DNA of 64,000 bases from UBA9630 sp037137555 (GCA_037137555.1 JBAXKA010000001.1:1-64000), one strand, 5' to 3'; numbered from the stretch's first letter, positions 25,535 through 35,056 are shown. Program-made: numbers and translations. The notes: generated by a model not told the origin, from the letters alone.

Positions 25535-25563
25535 ATTATACTATTTGCTAATTATTCTGTCAA
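25535..25563 (-). promoter_or_regulatory. Perfect consensus promoter for khpA
   Basis: Minus-strand TTGACA (25558-25563), 17-bp spacer, TATAAT (25535-25540). It lies in the gap after rmlA, so khpA is transcribed on its own. Confidence 0.8.
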
Positions 25564-25592
25564 AAAAACAAATACTCTCAAGTTTAAATCTG

Positions 25593-26390
25593 CTAATTAA
25601 GTCGTTTTTTGGCAATCCTTTTAAGTTCAAAATTAAATTCCGCAATTGCTTGATCAATCATCGGATCAAAATGCTCATAAATTTTTTTATTTTTAACAAC
25701 CACGCTTGCTTCTAAAAGTGAATCGTATGTTCCAGCATCCAACCAAGCACCTTTAATTTTTTCAACTTTAAGTTCTCCCATTTTCATATAACACCGATTA
25801 ATATCTGTCACTTCAATTTCTCCTCGTTTGGATGGCTTGAGTTTTTTGGCAATTTTAATAACTTGATTATCAAAAACATAAAAACCTGTTACAGCAAAAT
25901 TACTTTTGGGTTTTTTTGGCTTCTCTTCAATTGAAATTACTTTGTCATTTTTATCAAATTCCACCACACCAAAACGCTCAGGATCACTTACTTTTTTAGC
26001 AAAAACCAAACCGCCTTTTTTGAAATTTTTAATTTTCGCACTTAAATCATCTTCAAAAATATTATCACCCAGTGCCATCGCTACACTATCTTTGCCAATA
26101 AAAGTTTCTCCCAAAATAAAAGCATCCGCCAAACCTTTGGGAATTTTTTGCACACGAAATTCTAAGTGAATTCCCACTCCTTCAAAAATTGAACCAAGCA
26201 AATTAATAAATTGTCCTGAATGTTCCGGCGCAACAATAATTAAAATTTCTTTAATCCCCGCTTTAATTAAAACATTTATTGGATAAAAAATCATTTGTCG
26301 ATCATAGACTGGCAAAAGTTGTTTGCTTGTTGTTGCGGTCAATGGAAATAATCGCGTTGCTGTTCCACCGGCTAAAATTATCCCTTTCAT
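25593..26390 (-). CDS. Nucleotidyltransferase, RmlA-like
   Basis: 265 aa. Sugar-1-phosphate nucleotidyltransferase with MKGIILAGGTATRLFPLT and the RmlA-type SKQLLPVYDRQMIFYPI; MALGDNIFEDD is the metal-binding segment, and GRGEIEVTDI is seen as KRGEIEVTDIN. Closest to glucose-1-phosphate thymidylyltransferase, which makes dTDP-glucose for rhamnose; rmlB, C and D are not in the window. RmlA enzymes are usually about 290 aa, so the C-terminus is slightly short. 18 bp after tatD. Confidence 0.87.
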   Translation of the reverse strand: MKGIILAGGTATRLFPLTATTSKQLLPVYDRQMIFYPINVLIKAGIKEILIIVAPEHSGQFINLLGSIFEGVGIHLEFRVQKIPKGLADAFILGETFIGKDSVAMALGDNIFEDDLSAKIKNFKKGGLVFAKKVSDPERFGVVEFDKNDKVISIEEKPKKPKSNFAVTGFYVFDNQVIKIAKKLKPSKRGEIEVTDINRCYMKMGELKVEKIKGAWLDAGTYDSLLEASVVVKNKKIYEHFDPMIDQAIAEFNFELKRIAKKRLN

Positions 26391-26408
26391 AAAATTTTTA
26401 AATTAAAA

Positions 26409-27248
26409 TTAAATCTTAAAAAAATTCTCTGCTGTTTTGTTTGTCATTTTTGCAATAATTTCTTCGCTTGAATTTTTTAGCTCAGCAATCTTTTGGGCTA
26501 TATGCTTTATATAAATCGGCTCATTTCTTTTTCCACGCCTTGGTACTGGTGCCAGATAAGGGCAATCAGTTTCGAGCATAATTTTCTCAAGTGGAATTTT
26601 CCTAATCACATCAAAAATTTCCGCATTTGATTTATTATAAGTGATATTGCCGGAAAAAGAAAATATAAAATTTTTTCTTGCTAATATTTTTTTTGTAAAA
26701 TTTAATCGTCCACCAAAACTATGCCAGACAAAATTTAACTCTGGAAATTGAGAAATAATCTCAAAAATATCACAATAAGCGTCATCAGACTCGCGATAAA
26801 TATCCACTATTTCTGGTCGTGATCCACGACAATGCAAAATTACTGGCAACTTTAATGCTCTGGCAAATTCTAATTGCAGTATAAAACCTTTTTTTTGTAA
26901 TTCTTTTTGTTCGTCTGAAATTAAATTTCCATCTGGCATAAAATAATCCAAACCAATCTCGCCAATCGCTCTGATTTTTTTACTAGAAGATAACGCTTTA
27001 AACTCAGCAATTTTATCAAAACTTTTTTCGCCATATTGCATAAAATAATGCGGATGCAGTCCGATCGAACAAAAAATATTTTCATATTTTTCAGCTAGTG
27101 CCACCGAACGAACACTGCTACCAAAGCTTGCGCCAATATTTATTATTTTTTTTATGCCACCAGAAAAAGCCCGCGAGATCACTTCATCACGATCTGCGTC
27201 AAATTGTTTGTCATCAAGATGGGCATGGGTTTCGATTAGCATAATCAC
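26409..27248 (-). CDS. tatD: TatD family metal-dependent DNase
   Basis: 279 aa TIM-barrel hydrolase. Metal ligands: ETHAHLDD (about 5-12), GEIGLDY (about 94), PVILHCRG (about 133), WHSFGG (about 184) and the final ETDCPYLAP (about 228). Acts as a 3'-5' exonuclease or in DNA repair; also an editing D-aminoacyl-tRNA deacylase in some members. The start overlaps the metG stop by 4 bp, a conserved pairing in many bacteria. Confidence 0.93.
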   Translation of the reverse strand: MIMLIETHAHLDDKQFDADRDEVISRAFSGGIKKIINIGASFGSSVRSVALAEKYENIFCSIGLHPHYFMQYGEKSFDKIAEFKALSSSKKIRAIGEIGLDYFMPDGNLISDEQKELQKKGFILQLEFARALKLPVILHCRGSRPEIVDIYRESDDAYCDIFEIISQFPELNFVWHSFGGRLNFTKKILARKNFIFSFSGNITYNKSNAEIFDVIRKIPLEKIMLETDCPYLAPVPRRGKRNEPIYIKHIAQKIAELKNSSEEIIAKMTNKTAENFFKI

Positions 27249-28678
27249 TTAATCCTCCCAAACAAAACCGCATCCAGCTTTTTTGTCTCAAGGGCTTTTT
27301 TAATTTTCTCGGAAGTTTCTGGCAAAAACGGTTTTAAATATTCTGAAATTACAAATAAATTATTCGCCAACTCGCTCATGACTTTTTCAAATTCGCTAAT
27401 ATTATTTTTTACAAGTTCCCAGGGTTTTTTCTCTTGCATTTTTTGATTGCTATCTCTAACTATATTTTTTATCAATTCTAACGCCTGATCTAATTCCATC
27501 GTTTCGATTAATTGGCAAAGTGCATTATTTGAAATTATTTTTGATTCGTTGGTCGGTAACTCAAATTTTAAACTGCTTTTTTCAAAAAGTTTTATTACTC
27601 GCGAAACTAAATTTCCCAAACCATTGGCTAAATCAGCATTATATCTTTCTGTTAATTTTTCCCAAGTAATATCAAAATCCTCACCAAAATTTGCTCCGAC
27701 CAAAAGCAAATAACGCGTAGCATCAGTTCCAAATTTCTCCACCATTTCATACGGCAAAATTACATTGCCCAAAGATTTGCTCATCTTTTTCCCATCAACT
27801 ATAATAAAACCATTTACAAAAATTTGTTTAGACTTTGGCAACTTGGCCGACATTAACATTGCTTGCCACATCGCTGATTGTTGACGCAAATTATCTTTGC
27901 CACATATCTGCACGACCGGCCAAAATTTTTCAAAATTCTCTAAATTATTTGGCCAACCTAAGGATGAAATATAATTCACAAGCGCATCAAACCAAACATA
28001 TATCACATGATTATCATCACCGGGCACTGGCACGCCCCAAGCCATTTTGCTTTTAAGTCGAGAAATACTAAAATCTTCAAGTCCTCGCTCCACAAAACTT
28101 CGCACCTCCTTCATTTTTTTTTGTGGCAAAACAAAATCTGGATTATTTTTATATAATTCTAAAAGTTTTTCTTGATAGGCCGAAAAACGAAAAAAATAAT
28201 TTTCCTCTTCAATGGTTTCAATCTCCATATTGGGATGATCGGGACATTTTCCTTTTATCAATTCTGAATCCGTTTTTTCCAATTCACATCCAACGCAATA
28301 TTTTATTTTATACTTTTTTTTATAAATATCGCCATTTTTCTCGCAAAGTTGCCAAAAAGTTTGCACCGCTTTAACATGTTCAATATCCGTAGTTCTCACA
28401 AAATTATCATAACTCAAATCAAGCGCTTGTTTTAATTTATTAAATTCCGGCACGATATTATCGCAATATGCTTGCATATCCAGCTTAAGTTCTTTCGCTT
28501 TTTGATAAATCTTTTGTCCATGCTCATCTGTTCCAGTATTAAAAAAAACTACATCGCCTATTTCCCGATGATACCTTGCCAAAACATCTGCTTCAACAAT
28601 CTCCATTGCAAAACCAATGTGCGGTTTAGCATTAACATAAGGCAATGTTGTTGTTATATAAAAGTTATTTTTTGGCAT
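27245..28678 (-). CDS. metG: Methionyl-tRNA synthetase
   Basis: 477 aa class I synthetase. HIGH-like PHIGFAME (about 19-26), zinc-type Cys residues in KYCVGCELEKTDS...KCPDHPN (about 126-148), and KMSKSLGN (about 297). The short length lacks the C-terminal tRNA-binding/dimer domain, as in many small genomes. It follows rsmI by 17 bp and is translationally coupled to tatD. Confidence 0.96.
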   Translation of the reverse strand: MPKNNFYITTTLPYVNAKPHIGFAMEIVEADVLARYHREIGDVVFFNTGTDEHGQKIYQKAKELKLDMQAYCDNIVPEFNKLKQALDLSYDNFVRTTDIEHVKAVQTFWQLCEKNGDIYKKKYKIKYCVGCELEKTDSELIKGKCPDHPNMEIETIEEENYFFRFSAYQEKLLELYKNNPDFVLPQKKMKEVRSFVERGLEDFSISRLKSKMAWGVPVPGDDNHVIYVWFDALVNYISSLGWPNNLENFEKFWPVVQICGKDNLRQQSAMWQAMLMSAKLPKSKQIFVNGFIIVDGKKMSKSLGNVILPYEMVEKFGTDATRYLLLVGANFGEDFDITWEKLTERYNADLANGLGNLVSRVIKLFEKSSLKFELPTNESKIISNNALCQLIETMELDQALELIKNIVRDSNQKMQEKKPWELVKNNISEFEKVMSELANNLFVISEYLKPFLPETSEKIKKALETKKLDAVLFGRIK

Positions 28679-28695
28679 ATTTTTTATAAAAAAAT

Positions 28696-29388
28696 CTAAT
28701 AAGCTACCACCACAAATTCCCCTTTAATTTTATCTTTATTTTCCATAAAATAATTCAAAACTTGCGAGACATCTCCTCGCACAATTTCTTCAAACATTTT
28801 TGTCAGCTCGCGTCCGAGAATTATTTTTTTATCTGGTGCGAGACTTTTCAAAAGTTCTAAATTTTTAATAACCCGATGCGGTGATTCGAAATAACTGACA
28901 GGATATTTTTGTGCCACAACTTCCTTGAAAAAAGTTTCTCGCCCTTTTTTATGTGGCGGAAATCCCAGAAAAATAAACTTCGTCAAATCAATTCCTGCAA
29001 TACTAATCATTGCTCCCAATGCTGAAGCTCCAGGAATCGGAACCACTATTATATTATTTTCATAGGCAGTTGCCACCATTTGTTTTCCCGGATCAGATAT
29101 GCCGGGAGTTCCCGCATCACTAACTAGCGCCACATTTTTTCCCATTTTTAATTCTTCTATAAAATATTCCAATCGTGGTGCCGGCTTCACCGCTCCGCCT
29201 GTTTTTTGCATTTGATAAAAAGGCACCGCCTTAGTTGCAATAGCATAATGATTCAACAGTTTTTTAGTTACTCGCGTATCTTCGCAAATAACAAAATCTA
29301 CATTTTTCAATGTTTCAATGGCACGAATAGTCATGTCGCCTAAGTTGCCAATCGGTGTGGCGATAATATATAATATTCCATTATTCAT
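28696..29388 (-). CDS. rsmI: 16S rRNA (cytidine1402-2'-O)-methyltransferase RsmI
   Basis: 230 aa. Tetrapyrrole-methylase fold with LYIIATPIGNLGDMT (about 5-19), ICEDTRVTKKLL (about 34), SDAGTPGISDPG (about 94), and PIPGASAL (about 117). Methylates the ribose of C1402 in the decoding centre with RsmH. The usual C-terminal helical domain is reduced. First gene of the rsmI-metG-tatD-rmlA operon. Confidence 0.95.
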   Translation of the reverse strand: MNNGILYIIATPIGNLGDMTIRAIETLKNVDFVICEDTRVTKKLLNHYAIATKAVPFYQMQKTGGAVKPAPRLEYFIEELKMGKNVALVSDAGTPGISDPGKQMVATAYENNIIVVPIPGASALGAMISIAGIDLTKFIFLGFPPHKKGRETFFKEVVAQKYPVSYFESPHRVIKNLELLKSLAPDKKIILGRELTKMFEEIVRGDVSQVLNYFMENKDKIKGEFVVVAY

Positions 29389-29428
29389 AATTCAAGCTTA
29401 GCCTAAATAGATTTTTTTTTCAAGCCCC

Positions 29429-29457
29429 TTGACAAAACTAGTATTTAGATATATGTT
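29429..29457 (+). promoter_or_regulatory. Promoter of the secreted-protein cassette
   Basis: TTGACA (29429-29434), 17-bp spacer, TATGTT (29452-29457). The predicted leader is about 160 nt. Confidence 0.6.
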
Positions 29458-29503
29458 ATCAGGTCAATTCGTTCTTTTTAAAAAAGAATAAATTTAGTGA
29501 TTT

Positions 29504-29558
29504 GCCACAGCAGATAGGTTTTTGATCGATAAAAAGATAAAAACTTTTCTGCTGTGGC
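29504..29558 (+). promoter_or_regulatory. Long stem-loop in the 5' leader
   Basis: GCCACAGCAGA (29504-29514) pairs perfectly with TCTGCTGTGGC (29548-29558); inner TTTTT/AAAAA extends the stem to about 20 bp with a 15-nt loop. No T-run follows, so it is not a simple terminator. Confidence 0.6.
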
Positions 29559-29625
29559 GAAACCATATCACAAATATCGGCCAAGTCCAACAGTATTTTT
29601 TTTTTAGCAAAAAAAGGAGAACAAC

Positions 29626-30165
29626 ATGAAAAATTTAGTAGCAGTATTTTTTTGTTTGTTGGCAATGGTATTTGTTCCAGCTTTTGCTGGATCAAGTGAA
29701 AATCAAATGTGGGTCAGCACCCACAATTACTCCTACACCCAAATGGAAATGCCCTCAGGCATTTCCATGACAGCGGAAATGACCGCTACGGAATTTGTGA
29801 TGACTATTCGTGGTGTGGATAGTCTCACGACTTACTTAAGGTTGAATTTGCCAACCGGAACTTCGTCAGTGGCATCTCCCGGAGGTCCGCAAACGATCGC
29901 TAGGCGCTACGGTTATATCGACGCAGCAGGAAAGTTTAAAAAAAATTCCGCAGGAGATTGGGAAATCTCCGTGCCGAAAGTAGTGTTATGCCAAGACAAA
30001 TCTATCAATGCTTTCTTTCCCGCATTGATGATGTATGATGAAAAAAATCCATCTCAGCAAACGGAGGTGGAATTGTATCCCAACTCGGAATATTTTAAGT
30101 TGGGCAATGGCCTGAAGACTGGCATCGTAAATCATGGCATGGCCATGATGGTCGATTGCCAGTAA
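29626..30165 (+). CDS. Secreted protein of unknown function
   Basis: 179 aa with a clear signal peptide (MKNLVAVFFCLLAMVFVPAFA, cleavage after AFA). The mature part is beta-rich, with a Met-rich stretch (QMEMPSGISMTAEMTATEF) and two Cys (VVLCQDK and the penultimate Cys), which could form a disulfide. It is preceded by a strong SD (AAAGGAGAAC) and followed by a strong terminator; the leader carries a large stem-loop. Codon use is less A/T-biased than the neighbours. No family recognised; likely acquired. Confidence 0.8.
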   Translation: MKNLVAVFFCLLAMVFVPAFAGSSENQMWVSTHNYSYTQMEMPSGISMTAEMTATEFVMTIRGVDSLTTYLRLNLPTGTSSVASPGGPQTIARRYGYIDAAGKFKKNSAGDWEISVPKVVLCQDKSINAFFPALMMYDEKNPSQQTEVELYPNSEYFKLGNGLKTGIVNHGMAMMVDCQ

Positions 30166-30181
30166 CTCTTAACAACCAACC

Positions 30182-30216
30182 CCGCCTGACATAAATTTTA
30201 TGTCAGGCGGTTTTTT
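30182..30216 (+). terminator. Strong terminator after the secreted-protein gene
   Basis: CCGCCTGACATAAA pairs perfectly with TTTATGTCAGGCGG, followed by TTTTTT. Confidence 0.93.
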
Positions 30217-30217
30217 A

Positions 30218-30247
30218 TTGCCAAATACTATTGCAATAATGTATAGT
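30218..30247 (+). promoter_or_regulatory. Possible promoter for the 30313 gene
   Basis: TTGCCA (30218-30223), 18-bp spacer, TATAGT (30242-30247), directly after the previous terminator. Confidence 0.45.
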
Positions 30248-30312
30248 ATATTTATTCTATCAAGTTTAAAATTTAAATTTTAATTTTTAAAAAATACTCT
30301 CATCAAACTCTT

Positions 30313-30789
30313 ATGATTCTTGCAACCCACGCTCTCACCGGTGCTGTTATTGGAAAAAATATTGATAACCCTTGGCTTATTATTATTTTAGCGTTAACTA
30401 TTCATTTTATTATGGACAGTTTTCGCCATGGAGAATATTTTGATGATCGCACAGCTTCAATTAAAACGACTTGGTGGAAAGTGGCACTTGATTTATTTTT
30501 TGCTTTTTCTGTTCTCCTCTCTGCTTTTTATTTCCAGCAATTTAATTTTGAAAAAACATATCACATTCTATTGGGCTCTTTCTTTTCTATGTTTCCTGAT
30601 CTCTTAACTGTTTTTTATTGGAAATTTCATTTTAAATTTCTGGAAAAAATTAAAACCTTTCATTCTTTTTGTCATAGATATACTCGCTTTCCCAAATATT
30701 CCCCCGAACGAATGTGGACAGTTCGTAATGCCATTAATGATATTTTAATTTCCAGCGTTGCTATTATTATGCTTTTCTTTTTTCTATAA
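30313..30789 (+). CDS. Membrane protein resembling YdjM-type hydrolases
   Basis: 158 aa with three to four hydrophobic segments. ATHALTGAVIGKN, HFIMDSFRHGE and FSMFPDLLTVFYW place conserved His and Asp as in the membrane-bound metal-dependent hydrolase family (YdjM/LrgB-neighbour type), but the protein is short and I am not sure of the assignment. Its last 23 bp overlap the 3' end of the convergent AI-2E gene. Confidence 0.6.
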   Translation: MILATHALTGAVIGKNIDNPWLIIILALTIHFIMDSFRHGEYFDDRTASIKTTWWKVALDLFFAFSVLLSAFYFQQFNFEKTYHILLGSFFSMFPDLLTVFYWKFHFKFLEKIKTFHSFCHRYTRFPKYSPERMWTVRNAINDILISSVAIIMLFFFL

Positions 30790-31789
30790 AATCATTTACT
30801 GCAAGACTGATAGCTGTCGCAACGGGAATGGCCAAGATCGATCCCATCACGCCACCCAAACGAAGTCCCACCAAAAGAGCAATAATTGTTGTAACAGGAT
30901 TTAGTCCGACGGCTTTTTTCATCACCTGAGGAACAATTAAATTATTTTCTAGCTGTTGTGCAATTAAATAAACTAATAATGCCAAAAATCCGGTTGTAGG
31001 AGAAATTAAAAATCCCAAAATAACACCAGGCACCGCGGAAATTATTGGTCCGATATAGGGAACGATTTCCATTACTCCGGCAAAAATTGCCAAAATTAAA
31101 GCATACGGAACGCCAACCAAATAAAGTCCAATTGCATCAAGCACGAAAATCATTAACATTAAAAATAGTTGTCCGAGCATCCACTTGCCAATTTTTTCCT
31201 TAATTCGCGTAGTCAAGTCCGCTGCATAAACTTTATATTTATCTGGCGTAACAGAAACAATAAATTTTTTAATGCCACTTTCTTCTACTGTCATATAAAA
31301 GGCTAAAGAAAAAACCACTACGATAGAAATAAAACCAGAAAAAACACTGGCTGTTTTGGAAAAAATACTTCCTGATAGGCTTGTTATTGACCCAGTAAAG
31401 TTATCTGCCAATTGTTGTAAGTCGAGATTGATATTTTTACTCACAAAAAAATCTTTCAAATGTGCAAATGAAGCTTCGCCTGTTTGAAAATATCTAGGAA
31501 AATTCTGAGAAAAATCTTGAAACTGGGCAATCATTGGTGGAAAAAGAAATGAAATAGCCAGGCCAATTGCTAAAAATAATAATAAAAATAATCCCAACAC
31601 ACCAACTGTTCGGGGAATTTTTTTTGTTTGTAACCAATCAACTAGCGGATCCATCGCTGAAGTAATAATCACAGCGATAACTACCAAGGCAATCACATCT
31701 AACACGAGATACAAAAACCAGATTGCCAGAAGAACAAAAATAGTTCTGAAAACTATGCCAGTGGAAATTTCGATTTCATTTTTTTGCAT
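30767..31789 (-). CDS. AI-2E family transporter/permease
   Basis: 340 aa with about eight membrane segments: two near the N-terminus, a long soluble stretch (about 80-150), then a cluster ending in GLRLGGVMGSILAIPVATAISLAVND. Signatures include PYIGPIISAVPGVILGF and the final PVATA. The family exports varied small molecules or ions; AI-2 export itself is shown only for few members. 19 bp after the M16 peptidase gene. Confidence 0.88.
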   Translation of the reverse strand: MQKNEIEISTGIVFRTIFVLLAIWFLYLVLDVIALVVIAVIITSAMDPLVDWLQTKKIPRTVGVLGLFLLLFLAIGLAISFLFPPMIAQFQDFSQNFPRYFQTGEASFAHLKDFFVSKNINLDLQQLADNFTGSITSLSGSIFSKTASVFSGFISIVVVFSLAFYMTVEESGIKKFIVSVTPDKYKVYAADLTTRIKEKIGKWMLGQLFLMLMIFVLDAIGLYLVGVPYALILAIFAGVMEIVPYIGPIISAVPGVILGFLISPTTGFLALLVYLIAQQLENNLIVPQVMKKAVGLNPVTTIIALLVGLRLGGVMGSILAIPVATAISLAVNDFIEKRKA

Positions 31790-31808
31790 ATATTTTATTA
31801 TTAAATGC

Positions 31809-33077
31809 TTAGATACTCAATAATTTTTGTAACTTATCGCTATTTTTATGCGGACCAATAATAGCTAAATTTAATTTTTTGTTTTGAAAAATATCTTTGG
31901 CAACTACTAGAATATCCTCAATTTTCACTTGATCAATTCGTGCAAAAATTTCCGCTCTTTTTAAGATTTCTTTTCGTGCCAATTCTTGACCGATAAAAAA
32001 CATCGCTACTTCGTCTGAGGCTTCCATGCCCATCACCATTTTGCCTTTAATATAATTCTTAGCTTTTTGCAATTCTTTTTCTGTCACTTTTTCCGTGGCC
32101 ATTTTCTGATATTCAGCCAGAATAGTTTTCAAAGCCAGTGCCAGATTTTTATGTTCCACTCCAGCTTGTGTAGCGAGATAACCACATTCTTCAAATGATT
32201 CCGTGTTTGTTCTGACATAATAGGCCAAGCCTCTTTTTTCTCGCACTTCCATAAATAATCGACTGGACATATTACCACCTAAAATAATAGAAAGCAAGGA
32301 AAGTGCAAAACGCTTTTCGCTATATAAATCATACGCTCGCACTCCAAGCACAAGTTGCGTTTGATCGGTTTTTTTAAATTTAATTTTTAGGGCCGGCGTT
32401 TTTTGTTTTTCCACGACTTTTTTAATTTCTGGTTTTTTGCCGTCTGACATTTCCTGAAAATATTTTTTAACTTGCTCAACGATTTTTTTTTCGTCAAACT
32501 TCCCTGCCACACAAATTACTGTGTCATTTGCCAAATAAAACCGCTTGAGATATTTCAAAAAATCTGCCCGCTTAAAATTGTTAATTGTTTTTTTATAACC
32601 AATAATATCTCTCCCCAAATTATTTTCCGGATAAAGCAAGTTTTCAAAAACATCACCCACACTACGCATCGGCATATCTTCATACATATTCAATTCTTGA
32701 ATAATTGTTCCTCGTTCTTTTTCTACTTCTGTTTCTTCGATTTTAGAATGCAAATACATATCCGCCACCACATCCAGTGCCACATTAATATGATTAGCAT
32801 CGACTTTTACATAATAACCAGTTGAATCCTTGGAAGTAAACGCATTAAACTCTCCACCAATCGCATCAAGTTCTTCAGAAATAGCCAAAGCTGTTGGTCG
32901 TTTTTCCGTGCCCTTAAAAAACATATGTTCAATAAAATGTGAAAGTCCCGCCTCTTTTTCATTTTCATAGCGACTACCAACACCAACCATTGCCACCACC
33001 GTTACTGTTTGCGTTTCAGCCATTGGCACTGTGATAATTCGCAGACCATTTTTTAGTTCTAGTTTTTTGTAATTCAT
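31809..33077 (-). CDS. M16 family zinc peptidase (insulinase-like)
   Basis: 422 aa. Inverted zinc motif HXXEH in LSHFIEHMFFKGT (about 45-57) with the distal Glu in VEKERGTIIQEL (about 120). The second half is the inactive M16 repeat (RGLAYYVRTN is the conserved R/Y element). No signal peptide, so probably cytoplasmic; degrades small proteins or peptides. It is in a minus-strand run after the R-M genes. Confidence 0.93.
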   Translation of the reverse strand: MNYKKLELKNGLRIITVPMAETQTVTVVAMVGVGSRYENEKEAGLSHFIEHMFFKGTEKRPTALAISEELDAIGGEFNAFTSKDSTGYYVKVDANHINVALDVVADMYLHSKIEETEVEKERGTIIQELNMYEDMPMRSVGDVFENLLYPENNLGRDIIGYKKTINNFKRADFLKYLKRFYLANDTVICVAGKFDEKKIVEQVKKYFQEMSDGKKPEIKKVVEKQKTPALKIKFKKTDQTQLVLGVRAYDLYSEKRFALSLLSIILGGNMSSRLFMEVREKRGLAYYVRTNTESFEECGYLATQAGVEHKNLALALKTILAEYQKMATEKVTEKELQKAKNYIKGKMVMGMEASDEVAMFFIGQELARKEILKRAEIFARIDQVKIEDILVVAKDIFQNKKLNLAIIGPHKNSDKLQKLLSI

Positions 33078-33136
33078 AAGCTGTAATTTTTTTATAATTA
33101 AATTTTTTCAATAAACTATTTCATGTATCCGCAAAA

Positions 33137-33898
33137 TTATGCCAAAATCGTATTTATAATTTGCAAAATATCATGTTTATGATTAACAGACAAGGTGCCA
33201 AACATTTTTAGCATTTCTAAAAAAACCTTGATATTGTTTTTTGTTATTTCAAAATGGGCGATTTCTTTTGTTTTGGCAGTTCGTCCAATTAAATTGATTT
33301 CCGTTTTTAGCTCTGTAATGGGAAAACATAAATATAACATCGGTTGCGTGCCGACTGCATATTGTTTTTCAGTAATTTTTATCTCGGTAACTATTTCATA
33401 TCCATTGAATTTGTGAATTAAAAGAGGATATTTGACCTGAGTATACTCAAAATCAAATCCATTTATATTTCTTGCTACTGGATGACTACGATCAATTTGC
33501 AATTCAGAATTATTATCAATTAAATCATTGTTTTGTATCGAATTAAGATAATTAATAACATTCTCTAGATCTTTTCTAGATATAATACCCCACTTAAAAA
33601 AATACCAAATGTATTCCGATAATTCATAAAGTGCTTTAATCTTTCCATTTGCTCCAATAAATTCCGTGTCTGGCAATGATGATTCTGCAAGCTTTTCAAC
33701 TTCCTTTTTAACAACATCATAACCGATTTGCCATTCGACATAATTACTCAAAACAAACCCATCGCGTCTAGTTGCAACTGGCGTTCCATACTCATTTAAA
33801 ATTGAACGATTTTTAACGCGAATTTTCCCACTAACAGTAGTTAATAAAATTGGCACTTCAATCTTATGTTCTTGTTCTTTAATTAAAATTTTTGGCAT
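33137..33898 (-). CDS. Probable type II restriction endonuclease
   Basis: 253 aa from ATG 33898, chosen over a GTG at 33907 because AGGTGA lies just upstream. No strong family match from memory. The assignment rests on overlap (20 bp) with an N6-adenine methylase gene and on an E-X-K type segment (YEIVTEIKITEKQ, about residue 175) after FDFEYTQVKY, which could be a PD-(D/E)XK core. Helical middle with YIWYFFKW. It would cut the site protected by the neighbouring methylase; the site is unknown. Confidence 0.65.
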   Translation of the reverse strand: MPKILIKEQEHKIEVPILLTTVSGKIRVKNRSILNEYGTPVATRRDGFVLSNYVEWQIGYDVVKKEVEKLAESSLPDTEFIGANGKIKALYELSEYIWYFFKWGIISRKDLENVINYLNSIQNNDLIDNNSELQIDRSHPVARNINGFDFEYTQVKYPLLIHKFNGYEIVTEIKITEKQYAVGTQPMLYLCFPITELKTEINLIGRTAKTKEIAHFEITKNNIKVFLEMLKMFGTLSVNHKHDILQIINTILA

Positions 33899-35045
33899 AT
33901 TTTTCACCTAATTTACTTCCTAATAATTCCCTAAAATAATTATCTATTTTTAGCTTAGCATTAGGAATTTCTCTAAATTTAAATTTATTTTTTAAAACTG
34001 GATTTGTGTGAACACTCTGTGCAATAAAACATTCCTTTATATCATTGAATTTTTCATTATCAATTATTATATCACAATTTCCAATAAAATATGGCATTTT
34101 ATCTGCGTATTGCTTAAAGATATCAATATAACAATAATAGGGAAGTTTTTCCATTAATATATAAACTGTATTATAAGTATCAGAATCAATAAAAGTGCGA
34201 TTGCGCTTAAGTGCGTTTATATCTCTCAATGTCCAAAATTTTGCGACTGGTTTATCGTTTTTATTTAAGTATTTTTTGTTCGGATATTTTTGAACATAAT
34301 TAACTATGGTATCAAAATCTTTTAATCGAAAAATACCATCATCTTTTATTTTAAATTTATAATTTTGAATATAATCATATGTCATTCCGTCCTGATCCTT
34401 TTTATAGAAAGCTACCAAGATAGGAAAGGCCATGCCTCGAGAGGTGCTGGAAAACTCATGACTACTTATAATCATTCCGTCAATCAATTTATAATTTCTA
34501 GAAAATTTTGAAAGTAACGAAAAATTCGCTTTTTTAATAAGATATGACAACGGATGCAAAACACAAACATAATCCGCTCGAAGCTTATTATAAGACAGTA
34601 AAAATGACATTCCCAAATCGCGAGTCTTTATATCAAAATCAGTTTTATCTTGAAGTGAACCATCTTTTATGGAATTACGGATTATAGACATAGTATCATT
34701 GTATGGCGGATTACCAATAACTATAAGTTTTTCATCATTTTCAATTGTTAGATTTTTACGGCAAACATTCAAGAGTGAATTTTGGCAAATATAATCGATA
34801 GTATCAATTGTTTTCTTCGCTTCAAAAATAGCATCTTGATCTATATCTGCACCAACCAATCTTTTTGCAATATTTTTTTTTACCAAAAATGAACCATACC
34901 CGCAAGACGAATCTAGAATTGTAAAATCTTTTATATCCTTAATATTCTTTTGCAAAATAAGATAGGCCAAATCAACGATAGTCTCTGGCGTATAATAAGA
35001 GCCAAGATTGACAGTGTCTATATGATTTAAATGTTTTTGATCCAT
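33879..35045 (-). CDS. N6-adenine DNA methyltransferase (type II-like)
   Basis: 388 aa. SAM-binding motif I ILDSSCGYGSFLV (about 43-55), acidic motif GADIDQDA (about 67), catalytic NPPYND (about 117). The N-terminus GSYYTPETIVDLAYLIL is typical of gamma-class methylases with YTP motif. The C-terminal target-recognition part is novel to me. It starts 11 bp after the NIF3 gene stop, so the R-M pair sits inside an otherwise housekeeping minus-strand unit. Confidence 0.9.
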   Translation of the reverse strand: MDQKHLNHIDTVNLGSYYTPETIVDLAYLILQKNIKDIKDFTILDSSCGYGSFLVKKNIAKRLVGADIDQDAIFEAKKTIDTIDYICQNSLLNVCRKNLTIENDEKLIVIGNPPYNDTMSIIRNSIKDGSLQDKTDFDIKTRDLGMSFLLSYNKLRADYVCVLHPLSYLIKKANFSLLSKFSRNYKLIDGMIISSHEFSSTSRGMAFPILVAFYKKDQDGMTYDYIQNYKFKIKDDGIFRLKDFDTIVNYVQKYPNKKYLNKNDKPVAKFWTLRDINALKRNRTFIDSDTYNTVYILMEKLPYYCYIDIFKQYADKMPYFIGNCDIIIDNEKFNDIKECFIAQSVHTNPVLKNKFKFREIPNAKLKIDNYFRELLGSKLGEKYAKNFN

Positions 35046-35056
35046 ACTTATAATTT

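Noticed and set aside
24961..25551. 196-aa plus-strand frame across khpA
   Set aside because: Antisense to a clear KH-domain gene with a promoter and terminator; the product is a low-complexity Ser/Phe-rich string.
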